This document shows positions 8,773 through 17,642 of a stretch of DNA of 42,170 nucleotides, piece after piece; the stretch's first letter is position 1, and each line of letters starts with the position of its first letter. The position numbers were made by a program, and so were the translations under genes. The DNA comes from a bacterium. Its GTDB lineage: Bacteria; JAHJDO01. The stretch lies in the NCBI GenBank assembly GCA_030611945.1, contig JAUWOV010000004.1, forward strand, positions 1 through 42,170, written 5' to 3'. The notes beneath the pieces were generated by a model that did not search any database, had not been told where the DNA came from, and saw only the letters and a program-made list of their open reading frames with translations.

Positions 8773-8881
8773 GAAAATAGAAAAATGATATTATATAGCA
8801 AGGTCAATCATGGCGAAAAAGCAGGTGAGAAGAACTTGAATTGCCAAGAGCTTTTTAGGAATAAAACAAAAATGCAAAAAA

Positions 8882-8908
8882 AGCTAAAAAAATTAACTTT
8901 TTTTTGCT
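8882..8908. promoter_or_regulatory. Near-perfect A/T-rich inverted repeat upstream of the carbohydrate operon
   Basis: agctaaaaaaa-ttaac-ttttttttgct: 11-nt arms with one mismatch, 40 bp before the first operon gene; operator or hairpin. Confidence 0.35.
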
Positions 8909-8946
8909 AAACTATAACCTGTTATTTACAGATAAGGAGTTTTGAA

Positions 8947-10920
8947 ATGGGGAAAAAGTTATTTGATCATTTTTGCCTTGGCGTAAATTACTGGCCGCGA
9001 CACAGGGGAATTAACGTGTGGAAAGACTGGCGGTCCGAAGAGATTGACCGGGAGTTCGGCGAGATGGAATCTATAGGCATCAATACTGTCAGGATGTTTC
9101 TTGTGTGGGATGATTTTCAGCCTGTCAAGGAATGGTATGGGGGGCATCGCAAAAGCAAAATCAGGGTATGTTTCAGGCATGACGAGAATGTTACGATAGA
9201 GAACAATCCCTCAATGATTGACCCTGTTATGATGGAGCGCTTTGAGCAGATGCTCGATATGGCGTTGAAGCACAATCTGAAGCTCATGCCTGCTTTTCTG
9301 ACTGGCTGGATGAGTGGAACGTTGATAGAGCCTTCGTTTCTGGACGGCCGCAATATGTTCACCGATCCGGGGATGTTAAGGTACCAGGCACTGTACGCCA
9401 AATTCCTGGCCGAACATTTCAGGGATCATCCGGCCATTATCTGCTGGGACCTGGGCAATGAGCAGAACTGTTTTCAGAAATGCCCCTCAATGGATGCGGC
9501 CTGGGTCTGGACGAATTATCTTGTGACCACGCTGAAACGTTATGACCCCGGTACTCCCGTGACATCGGGCATGCACGGCCTGGGAATGAGCCGTTACAAT
9601 GACGGCGATAAACTCTGGCAGATTCAGGACGTGGCCGAAAGCTGCGATTTCACCACCCCGCATCCCTACCCCGGTTTTTATCAGGACTGCGTGGATGATA
9701 TATGCTCCATAAGGCCCACGCTCCTGGCGACTTTTCTCTCTAAATTGTATTCGGGAATAAGCGGAAAACCCGCAATGTGCCAGGAATATAACAGTCTCGG
9801 AGATTCTTTTGTTTCCGAGGAAGTCGCTGCGCGTTTTACCAGGGTGAACATGCACAGCCTCCTTGCCAATGGAGACCTTGGCGCGTTATGGTGGTCTCTC
9901 TCTGATTTCACCTGCCTGGATAGGCTGCCTTACAGTAATGTCCAGATGGAAGGCGACAAGCTTGGGCTTTTTGACGGCAGCGGCAATCCCAAGCCGGCGG
10001 CGCTGGAATGCAAAAAATTCTCCAAACTGCTCAGGAAAATTGATTACGAGAAGTTCGCGCCAGAAAAACCGAAAGCTGCCATCATCGTTCCTTTCCATGA
10101 AACGCTGGACGATCAGTCAAAGATATTCATGGCGTTCATTCTGTGCAAGCAGGTAGGTATAGAGGTCAATATAATACGGCCAGAATCTGATTTTACCCAA
10201 TATGAGCTGCTGATAATCCCGTCCCTCGCCGGGTTTGGGGGCTTCCGCACCGAAGACTGGAAAAGAATCCGCGCCAGAGCGCGTGAGGACGCCGCATTAT
10301 ACCTGTCTTATGATGGCTGCGCTTTGCGGGGAATGGGCAAAACCTTCGGCTTTGAGCCGCTCCAGAGGACCAAACCTTTCGAGAATGAGCGAGCACTTGT
10401 TTTCAACAAGAACTTTTCCTCTTTTAAAAAGGATGAAATTCTTGCCTTTTCCGAAACAGCGGACTGGACACTTGATATCAAAGCGGGCGAAGGCGAGGTA
10501 ATCGCAAGAAACTCCGAAGGCCGGCCGGGATTGATCGTCAACAATTACGGCAAAGGCAAAACGGTATTCTGCGTTGAGCCGATTGAAAAGTTTTTAATAA
10601 AAAAAGCTCACATATTCGAAAAGGATATTTCTTATAAAATATATTCGGCGTTGAAGGACATTGCCTGCATTAAAAGTGGAATCGAAATAGAGCATCCCCA
10701 TATTCAGCGAATGCTCGGCACTATGGGTAAGGCAAAAATTCTGACTGTGATAAACCATTCCCCCTCTGAGGTCAAAACGGAAGCGAAACTGGAATTTCCT
10801 GCGAAGAAAATAATGGAACTTTACAGCAATAAGGAAATCGCGTTTAAAAAGATTGAAACGCAAAGCAAGTTTGACATAAAACTCGAACCCAATGAAGTTA
10901 ACGTTTATAACATCGAATAA
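8947..10920 (+). CDS. Clan GH-A glycoside hydrolase (GH5/GH42/GH164-like) with C-terminal GATase-like and beta domains
   Basis: TIM-barrel-like N-terminus (GVNYWPRH...EMESIGINTVRMFLVWDDFQP), acid/base candidate CWDLGNEQN, nucleophile candidate MCQEYNSLGD, then a GH42-type Rossmann-like region (KAAIIVPFHETLDD...YELLIIPSLAGF). Confidence 0.75.
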   Translation: MGKKLFDHFCLGVNYWPRHRGINVWKDWRSEEIDREFGEMESIGINTVRMFLVWDDFQPVKEWYGGHRKSKIRVCFRHDENVTIENNPSMIDPVMMERFEQMLDMALKHNLKLMPAFLTGWMSGTLIEPSFLDGRNMFTDPGMLRYQALYAKFLAEHFRDHPAIICWDLGNEQNCFQKCPSMDAAWVWTNYLVTTLKRYDPGTPVTSGMHGLGMSRYNDGDKLWQIQDVAESCDFTTPHPYPGFYQDCVDDICSIRPTLLATFLSKLYSGISGKPAMCQEYNSLGDSFVSEEVAARFTRVNMHSLLANGDLGALWWSLSDFTCLDRLPYSNVQMEGDKLGLFDGSGNPKPAALECKKFSKLLRKIDYEKFAPEKPKAAIIVPFHETLDDQSKIFMAFILCKQVGIEVNIIRPESDFTQYELLIIPSLAGFGGFRTEDWKRIRARAREDAALYLSYDGCALRGMGKTFGFEPLQRTKPFENERALVFNKNFSSFKKDEILAFSETADWTLDIKAGEGEVIARNSEGRPGLIVNNYGKGKTVFCVEPIEKFLIKKAHIFEKDISYKIYSALKDIACIKSGIEIEHPHIQRMLGTMGKAKILTVINHSPSEVKTEAKLEFPAKKIMELYSNKEIAFKKIETQSKFDIKLEPNEVNVYNIE

Positions 10921-10961
10921 CATGGAAACTTGTCAAAAATAACCATGAGGAATATTGAAAA

Positions 10962-11612
10962 ATGAAGATATTTTTAGATACAGCGAATATTGAAGAGATA
11001 AGGAATGGAGTGGCTACGGGCACAGTAAGCGGTGTTACTACCAACCCTAGTATTATTTCAAAAGAAAACAAAACTTTTCGCAAGTGCATAGATGATATTA
11101 TGGCTGTGGATACCGAACTGACAGTGTTGGCAGAGGTGATCGCGGAGGATAAGGATGGAATGATTGAAGAGGCGCTGAATCTTTCCAGAATATCAGATAA
11201 CATAGTTGTGAAAATTCCAATAACGGTTGAGGGACTGGCTGCGATCAAAGTGCTTTCGCGGAAAAGAATTCAAACAACAGCAACTCTTATATTCAGCTTG
11301 AATCAGGCAATTGCGGCAAGTTGCGCCGGTGCGGATTATGTGGCCCCTTTTGTGGGACGGCTGGATGACATTAATGCCGATGGATTGGGGTTGATAAAGC
11401 TGATCAAAAAAACGTTCGCCATTCAGAATATGAAAACAAGGATAATTGCTGCGTCGTTGCGCAGCCCGCAGGCAGTAGCCGAGCTTTTTTCAGAAGGCTG
11501 CGACATTGTGACAATGCCGGGTAAAATTTTATACGCTATGCTCAAGCATCCATTAACCAATGCAGGCTTGAAGAAGTTTAATGAAGACTGGCAAAAGGTG
11601 CCGAATGAATAA
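10962..11612 (+). CDS. Transaldolase / fructose-6-phosphate aldolase-like (TalC/FSA type)
   Basis: MKIFLDTANIEEIRNGVATGTVSGVTTNPSII, VVKIPITVEGLAAIKVLS, TATLIFSLNQAIAASCAGADYVAPFVGRLDD. Confidence 0.92.
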   Translation: MKIFLDTANIEEIRNGVATGTVSGVTTNPSIISKENKTFRKCIDDIMAVDTELTVLAEVIAEDKDGMIEEALNLSRISDNIVVKIPITVEGLAAIKVLSRKRIQTTATLIFSLNQAIAASCAGADYVAPFVGRLDDINADGLGLIKLIKKTFAIQNMKTRIIAASLRSPQAVAELFSEGCDIVTMPGKILYAMLKHPLTNAGLKKFNEDWQKVPNE

Positions 11613-11626
11613 AAGCGGGAAGAGAA

Positions 11627-12817
11627 ATGGCTAGTTATCAATCAAAGTGTTTTATGTATTATGGTCCAGGTGAAATCAAGACAGAGACCATGGAAATTAT
11701 TTGCGGGCCGACGGATATCATTCTTCAAATTGATGTTTGTGGCCGCTGCGGAACGGACAAACGTCTGTTTGATATGGCTCATCCGAACGTGAAAACACCA
11801 ACAGTGCTTGGACACGAACTTGTTGGACGCGTCGTAGAAGCGGGGAGCGATGTTTATAGGATTACAAAGGGCATTGGCTACAAAGACGGCAAAAACTTGA
11901 CTTGCGAACAGCTTTGCCCGTCCATTGGACAACGTGTAACTGCGCAGTCACGGATCGCCAGGCACAGCCATGGTCTTATGTTGATCAGGAATCCTATACA
12001 GAATCTTTCGTTTCAAATTCCAGGAGCTTATGCCCAATACATGAAGGTTTCGGTGGAGATGATTCAATCAGGTTCGATTTTACCGGTACCGGATAATGTG
12101 ACGGATGAAGAAGCTGCTCTGGTGGAGCCGACCGCCTGTGCTTTGGAAAGCATTTTTGCCACTCCCCATGCGGTTGGCGTGGACAGCGAAGGACGGCATA
12201 TAGTCCGCAGCGGCATCAAGCGGAAAGGACGAACACTGATTATCGGTTCCGGCACGCTGGCCTTGATCTACGGGCAATTGGCGAAAATAGAGGGAGCAAA
12301 AGATATCTGGTTTATTGTGCGCTCGCAATCCAAAGTGGAGCTGGCCAGCGAAATCCTTGGTGATTGGGCTAAGTTCAAAATTGTACCGGATTATTCGACT
12401 TGCCCGCTTTCCAAAAAAATAGAGATGGAAACGGAGTTGGTGAAGGAGTTTACCGACCTTAGCGATGGAAACTTGTTTGATGACATTATTTTGGCAGCGC
12501 CATCGAAAGACGCCCAAAGACTAATGTTTCAATTGCTTAATCCCGATGGGTACGGTGTTGTGGTCTGTTTTGCTGGTTTGCATGAAGCCAGCGACCATGC
12601 ACAGGTAGATAATCTACATTATCGCATGGCTAAGGCAATCGGTACCAGCGGCTGTTCTACGCGGACTATGGAAACCGTGCTTAACTGGCTTTCCTCAGGC
12701 AAGCTGTCGCTTAATGGTTATACATGCCCGCATCATTATACTTTAAACGATAATCCGGCTGATTTTTTTCAAACAAAAGCAGATGGACGTAAACCCATGC
12801 TATATCCATGGGAGTAG
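11627..12817 (+). CDS. Zinc-type MDR alcohol/polyol dehydrogenase-like protein, atypical (structural-zinc lobe not recognisable)
   Basis: CGRCGTDKRLF ... LGHELVGRVVEAG catalytic-site region, nucleotide-binding IGSGTLALIYGQLAK; lacks the usual CGxCxxCxxGxxxxC lobe. Confidence 0.75.
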   Translation: MASYQSKCFMYYGPGEIKTETMEIICGPTDIILQIDVCGRCGTDKRLFDMAHPNVKTPTVLGHELVGRVVEAGSDVYRITKGIGYKDGKNLTCEQLCPSIGQRVTAQSRIARHSHGLMLIRNPIQNLSFQIPGAYAQYMKVSVEMIQSGSILPVPDNVTDEEAALVEPTACALESIFATPHAVGVDSEGRHIVRSGIKRKGRTLIIGSGTLALIYGQLAKIEGAKDIWFIVRSQSKVELASEILGDWAKFKIVPDYSTCPLSKKIEMETELVKEFTDLSDGNLFDDIILAAPSKDAQRLMFQLLNPDGYGVVVCFAGLHEASDHAQVDNLHYRMAKAIGTSGCSTRTMETVLNWLSSGKLSLNGYTCPHHYTLNDNPADFFQTKADGRKPMLYPWE

Positions 12818-12823
12818 AGGAAA

Positions 12824-13837
12824 ATGGAAAAAACAATGCGGCTTGCAGTTTGTGACAGACCCGGCCATATCAAGATTAAAATAGTTCCGATACCGCGGGT
12901 TGATGGTGATATGATTCTTGTTAAGGTGAGCATCTGTGGAATATGCAACTCGGATATAGTGGCCTGGCGTAATAAAGGATACAAGACCTACCCATATTCT
13001 CCTGGACATGAGTTTTGCGGTGTAATTCAGGAGCTTGGGCCGGAAACAAGAGGTTTGCGTTTGGGGCAGCGGGTGGTTGTCAATCCGAATTTCGGATGCG
13101 GAGAATGTCGCTATTGTAAGGTCGGCAAGCCGAATCTGTGCGACTCCCTTAAAACCCGGCGCACTAAGAGCAATGGCGGATTCAGCGAATATGTGGCGCT
13201 TGACTACCGGATGGCTTACCCTCTGCCTGAATTATTCCCGGACGAATTCGCACCATTCATAGAGCCCTTATCCTGTGCGGTGCATGCCGCCCGAAGGATA
13301 AATGCTATGCCTGATGAACTGATTGGTGTTTTCGGCGCGGGCATTATGGGGCTTTTGACGGGCCTCGTCTTAAAATCTTCAGAATATGAAACGATTTTTA
13401 TTGAGCCTTCGGATATTCGCCGTCAAAAGCTTGTCGAGCTTCTCAATGCCACCTGTCTTACCCCGAGTGAATTGGAAGACTCTGAATTTTTCGGCAAAAT
13501 GGACGCAGCTGTTGATTGTAGCGGAGCCGCAATAGCCGTATCTCAAGCTGTCAGAACATTGCGTAAAGCCGGACGGCTTGTTCTGGCTGGACTAGTGACG
13601 AGCACCAAAGGAGTAGATATATCGTTAATGGATGTGACGATGAAGGAATTGGATATCAGAGGCGCTTGGCTGAATCCTAATTCCTTTGATGAGGCAATAA
13701 ATCTAGCTGTTAAGTATGAAAACATCCTGCGGCAGCTTAAAACAAGAACGTTAGTTATTGATGATATCGCCGTTGCCTTTGAACAGGCCGCACGGCAGGA
13801 ATTTGACAAAATATTTATTAAAATTAAAAATGGATGA
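12824..13837 (+). CDS. Zinc-dependent MDR alcohol/polyol dehydrogenase
   Basis: CGICNSDI, GHEFCGVI, structural zinc CGECRYCKVGKPNLC, Rossmann GVFGAGIMGLLTG. Confidence 0.88.
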   Translation: MEKTMRLAVCDRPGHIKIKIVPIPRVDGDMILVKVSICGICNSDIVAWRNKGYKTYPYSPGHEFCGVIQELGPETRGLRLGQRVVVNPNFGCGECRYCKVGKPNLCDSLKTRRTKSNGGFSEYVALDYRMAYPLPELFPDEFAPFIEPLSCAVHAARRINAMPDELIGVFGAGIMGLLTGLVLKSSEYETIFIEPSDIRRQKLVELLNATCLTPSELEDSEFFGKMDAAVDCSGAAIAVSQAVRTLRKAGRLVLAGLVTSTKGVDISLMDVTMKELDIRGAWLNPNSFDEAINLAVKYENILRQLKTRTLVIDDIAVAFEQAARQEFDKIFIKIKNG

Positions 13838-14789
13838 AAGAAAATTTGATTTGACCTGTCTGGGAAATCTGGTGTTGGATTTGTTTGCAAAGCCAATCGA
13901 TCATTTTCCGGAAAAAGGGTGTGCCGGATATTTTGACACACTTGAAATGCATCCAGGTGGATGTGCTTATAATACAGGCGTTGACGCTGCGCGTCTTGGT
14001 TTGCGGGTTGCTGTTCAGGGTATTGTTGGGATGGATCAGTTTGGCGATGTGATGATTAATTCCATGAAAAAGGAGAGCGTAGATATTTCTGGGGTATGCC
14101 GCACGGCGGAGGCAAACACTGGATTTTCATTTGTCATGGTTCCTGAGGATGGGCAGCGCCGTTATTACCACACCATAGGAGCGAATGCGGCTTTCAATAT
14201 GTCTAACGTGTCCAAAGAGCAGATCATACAGTCAAGAGCTTTTCATGTTGCAGGAGCTTCATTACTGCCTGCACTTGACGGCACGCCGACAGTAGAATTG
14301 TTGCGGTTCGCTCGAGAACATGAGGTTCTGACGTGTCTTGATCCTGTCGTTAGAGAAGACAGCGCAAATTTGATTTTAGCATGTATCCCATACCTTGACC
14401 TGTTCTTGCCAAACAACGATGAGTCGTCGCTCATCACAGGACTCAGCGATCCCGAGGATCAGCTCAAATTCTATTTGGACAAAGGCGCGGGAATCGTGGG
14501 CATTAAGATGGGTGAAAAAGGCGTTCTAATTAGCGACGGGAAAAAATATTTTAAGTTAGGAATCTATCGTGTTCCTGTAGTCGACACCTGTGGCGCCGGC
14601 GATGCTTTTGTGGCTGGATTTATTTATGGCTTTCTTGCAAAGTGGGACTTAATGAAGACGGCCATGTTTGCTACTGCTACAGCCGCTTTTTGCGTCCAGT
14701 CGATTGGAACGACGAACGCAATGCCAAAAGCAGAAAATGTCCTGGGCTTTATGGAGAAAAGAAAGACACCACTAATAATTCAAACATAA
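13830..14789 (+). CDS. PfkB-family carbohydrate kinase
   Basis: Start at ATG 13830, overlapping the preceding stop. LTCLGNLVLDLFAKP, GGCAYNTGVDAARLGLRVAVQGIVGMDQFG, VDTCGAGDAFVAGFIYGF (PfkB signature 2). Confidence 0.9.
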   Translation: MDERKFDLTCLGNLVLDLFAKPIDHFPEKGCAGYFDTLEMHPGGCAYNTGVDAARLGLRVAVQGIVGMDQFGDVMINSMKKESVDISGVCRTAEANTGFSFVMVPEDGQRRYYHTIGANAAFNMSNVSKEQIIQSRAFHVAGASLLPALDGTPTVELLRFAREHEVLTCLDPVVREDSANLILACIPYLDLFLPNNDESSLITGLSDPEDQLKFYLDKGAGIVGIKMGEKGVLISDGKKYFKLGIYRVPVVDTCGAGDAFVAGFIYGFLAKWDLMKTAMFATATAAFCVQSIGTTNAMPKAENVLGFMEKRKTPLIIQT

Positions 14790-14812
14790 ACAGTGAACCA
14801 GAGGAGTACACA

Positions 14813-15772
14813 ATGCCATTAGTAACAGAATACAATGCAGTAAAGGATATCTATCAGGAAGCGGCTGAGCTTGGGGTGGGATTGCCTGTTTTCTGCGCTG
14901 AGGACAGGGAAACACTTGAGGCGATTCTCGCCTCTGCCCTGGAAATGGGCAAAGATATTGGAGTTGAGAATTTGCCTATAATTCCGGCCTGGACGTCGCG
15001 CTATCCGCCACGCAGTCAAATGAAGCTTCTAACCGCTTGTGGGGATCCTATTCTCGGGATCAATCTTATGTTTTCAGATCTCAAAGCGTTTATGGGGGCA
15101 ACCAGCCCATATCGCAAATTACGGGTTATGCCACACCTTGACCATGCCTTTCCATGGCTTGACGGAGATATTATGGAAAGCTTTGCCGATTCCTTCGCCT
15201 CGGTCATGTGCGACGCCAGTGAGAAGCCTTTTCAGAAAAATATCGAGATTACTGCTGGGTACGTGGAAAAGATAAAAGGCAAAGTCGTGGTCGAGGGGTC
15301 CGTTGATGAGATTTATGAATCAGGCAGCAAAGGTGAGAAAAATGAGCCCACAAGTGTGGTTCATGCAAAAGAATTCATAGCCAGAACAGGTGTGGATATT
15401 ATCGTCCCGAATGTTGGCACAGAACATCGCGCCACGACTGGTCAGGTGAAATATCTATCTGATCAGGCAAAAAAAATCAGCAAGGAGGTAGGCAGGATTC
15501 TTTGCATTCATGGAACATCTTCGGTTAAGCCGGAAGATTTACCGAAGCTTCCGGCAGATGGTTTTGTTAAGATCAATATTTATACCACCCTGGCGGTAAA
15601 TGGCGGGCAAGCCGTTGCGCGAGAGGTTATGGACAATCTTGAGAATATTTTTGACAATCCTAAATTGGCAATCGTTGCTAACCCTCCGCGCCGGGATGCG
15701 TGGTTTTTCGCCGTGCGAGATCGTTGCCGCCAATTTCTGGAAGCTTTTAATTATAAATTATATTCAAAATAA
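14813..15772 (+). CDS. Class II fructose/tagatose-bisphosphate aldolase family protein
   Basis: Start chosen at ATG 14813 after GAGGAG. MPHLDHAFPW zinc motif, GVDIIVPNVGTEHRA, ILCIHGTSSV, FVKINIYTTLA. Confidence 0.8.
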   Translation: MPLVTEYNAVKDIYQEAAELGVGLPVFCAEDRETLEAILASALEMGKDIGVENLPIIPAWTSRYPPRSQMKLLTACGDPILGINLMFSDLKAFMGATSPYRKLRVMPHLDHAFPWLDGDIMESFADSFASVMCDASEKPFQKNIEITAGYVEKIKGKVVVEGSVDEIYESGSKGEKNEPTSVVHAKEFIARTGVDIIVPNVGTEHRATTGQVKYLSDQAKKISKEVGRILCIHGTSSVKPEDLPKLPADGFVKINIYTTLAVNGGQAVAREVMDNLENIFDNPKLAIVANPPRRDAWFFAVRDRCRQFLEAFNYKLYSK

Positions 15773-15785
15773 AGCGAGAGAAAAA

Positions 15786-16364
15786 ATGATTGCTAGAAAA
15801 CAATTTGAAAACGCCAAAAAACAGACGATGGAATATCTTGAAAAAGCGGGGATCGCGATAACCGGCGAGGAAAAGGCAAAAATTGAAGTCGTTGACTTTT
15901 GTCTTGGTGATCTTAAACACATGGGAGTTGAGATATTAACATACGTAAATACGGCAAAAGTTTGCGCCAAAGAGTTGGTGCTTTTTCCATGCCAGACATG
16001 CGCTGAACACATTCATCCAACAATTAACGACGTCCCGGGCAAGGAGGAAACTTTCCGATGCAGATGGGGAAAGGTCTATCTCTATGTGGACGGATCGGCT
16101 ACGGCGAATGTAAAAGCAAAAATGCATAAAAACTTAAAAGGACATGTAACCGTGTTTCATGAGATAAAGCTTAATCCGGGTGATCAGCACACATTATATC
16201 CCGATACACTCCACTGGTTCCAGGCTGGACCCGAGGGAGCCGTGATATCTGAGTTTTCCACCACGAGTACTGATGAACTTGATAGATTCACTGACCCGCG
16301 AATCGGCAGGTTTACTAAAGTTAACGATGACGAAGAAGACATGTCAGAAAAGAGAGATTTATAG
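15786..16364 (+). CDS. D-lyxose ketol-isomerase family cupin sugar isomerase
   Basis: AEHIHPTINDVPGKEETFRCRWGKVYLYVDG, LNPGDQHTLYPDTLHWFQAGPEGAVISEFSTTSTDELDRFTDPRI. Start set at ATG 15786; the longer ORF overlaps the aldolase. Confidence 0.85.
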   Translation: MIARKQFENAKKQTMEYLEKAGIAITGEEKAKIEVVDFCLGDLKHMGVEILTYVNTAKVCAKELVLFPCQTCAEHIHPTINDVPGKEETFRCRWGKVYLYVDGSATANVKAKMHKNLKGHVTVFHEIKLNPGDQHTLYPDTLHWFQAGPEGAVISEFSTTSTDELDRFTDPRIGRFTKVNDDEEDMSEKRDL

Positions 16365-16414
16365 ATGAGTATGATAAAATATATTGTTTTTGATTTGGGA
16401 GGAGAGAAGAACTT

Positions 16415-17617
16415 ATGACTTCGAAAGAAAGGATGCTTATAGCCATGAAGAATGGGAAGCCTGATATGGTACCGGTTAGCCCCGACATATCTAATATGAT
16501 TCCTTGTAGACTTACTGGTAAACCCTTCTGGGATATCTATCTTTACCAAGATCCTCCCTTATGGAAGGCTTATATTGATGCTGTGAAATATTTTGGCTTT
16601 GATGGATGGCTATCTGATGACAGAGGTGTTAATTCGATATTTGTTGAAAATGAGCAGCCTGTTTCCGAATGCAAAAGAGAAACAGTGATTATTCTAAAAT
16701 CTTCTGAAAGAATTATAACCAGAGAATATACAGAGAAGGAGAAAGGCAAAAAAGAATGGTCAGATTTTATTACTGTATATTTTGTAGCTGATCCTCCTAC
16801 ATCTTTGAAAGCCTCAAAAATAGGAATGGAATTTCCTCCTGCTAAGTTTTGGCCAATTGAAGGAGTAAAACCTCAGAAAAAAGATTTAGAGCTTTTAAAG
16901 GAAGTTAAGGAATATATGGGCGAAGATGGAGTAGTAGGCATATCCGTCGGCATCCCCTTTTTATCTCAGCCAGGCCAGCAACGAGGCTACTCGGTCTATG
17001 ACTACTATGACAAATACGACGAAGTTAAAGAGTGGAGTTTTAAAGTAGAAAAGAGGCAGCTAAATAGATTAGAGAGAATTCTTTCGTTTCCTATAAAGCC
17101 CGATTATATTCTCACTGGCGGTTCAGGTTGCTTAATTAGTCATACTCCTGCTATTCTCAAGGATATCGCTCTCACATGTTTACAGAAAATTACTAAAATG
17201 TGCAAGGATGCAGGAATCCCTTCGCAGGTACACTGTTGCGGGCCAGAGAAAGAAATGGTAAAAATGTGCGCGGAGGAAACAGATTTAGACAATATTAATC
17301 CTTTGGAAATTCCACCAATGGGAGATTGTAACTTGAAAGAGATTAAAAAAAAGTTTGGCAGGAAGATTTCCTTAATGGGGAATTTGCATACTACAGAAGT
17401 TATGCTGAGAGGTTCGGCAAAGGACGTTGAAAGGGAAAGTCTCAAAGCGATACTGGACGCGGGAGTTGGTGGTGGCTTCATCCTTTCCACTGGAGACCAG
17501 TGCGGCAGGGATACCCCCAATGAAAACATATTCGCGATGAAGGAAATGGCTGAAAAATTTGGACAATACCCTTTGGATATTGGTAAAATAAAAGAGGAAA
17601 TTCAGAAAAGAAAATAG
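16415..17617 (+). CDS. Uroporphyrinogen-decarboxylase-family protein, MtaA/CmuA-like rather than HemE
   Basis: MTSKERMLIAMKNGKPDMVPV N-terminus; HCCG and STGDQCGRDTPNENI give an HxC...C zinc-site pattern; no HemE RQAGRYLPEY motif. Confidence 0.78.
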   Translation: MTSKERMLIAMKNGKPDMVPVSPDISNMIPCRLTGKPFWDIYLYQDPPLWKAYIDAVKYFGFDGWLSDDRGVNSIFVENEQPVSECKRETVIILKSSERIITREYTEKEKGKKEWSDFITVYFVADPPTSLKASKIGMEFPPAKFWPIEGVKPQKKDLELLKEVKEYMGEDGVVGISVGIPFLSQPGQQRGYSVYDYYDKYDEVKEWSFKVEKRQLNRLERILSFPIKPDYILTGGSGCLISHTPAILKDIALTCLQKITKMCKDAGIPSQVHCCGPEKEMVKMCAEETDLDNINPLEIPPMGDCNLKEIKKKFGRKISLMGNLHTTEVMLRGSAKDVERESLKAILDAGVGGGFILSTGDQCGRDTPNENIFAMKEMAEKFGQYPLDIGKIKEEIQKRK

Positions 17618-17642
17618 GTTATTTCAAATGGAGGCATAAGGA

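Noticed and set aside
12080-12517. 145-aa antisense ORF (and 9487-9855, 17670-18137 on the - strand)
   Set aside because: Opposite strong CDSs, no motifs, no RBS context; shadow ORFs in higher-GC genes.
14642-14812. Upstream extension of the aldolase ORF
   Set aside because: Overlaps the PfkB gene in another frame; ATG 14813 has a GAGGAG ribosome-binding site and begins at the conserved domain.
15600-15785. Upstream extension of the lyxose-isomerase-like ORF
   Set aside because: Overlaps the aldolase CDS out of frame; ATG 15786 after a GAGAG stretch is the sensible start.
16415-17617. Annotation as HemE uroporphyrinogen decarboxylase for heme synthesis
   Set aside because: Lacks HemE active-site N-terminal motif and has an MtaA-like zinc site; no other heme genes nearby.
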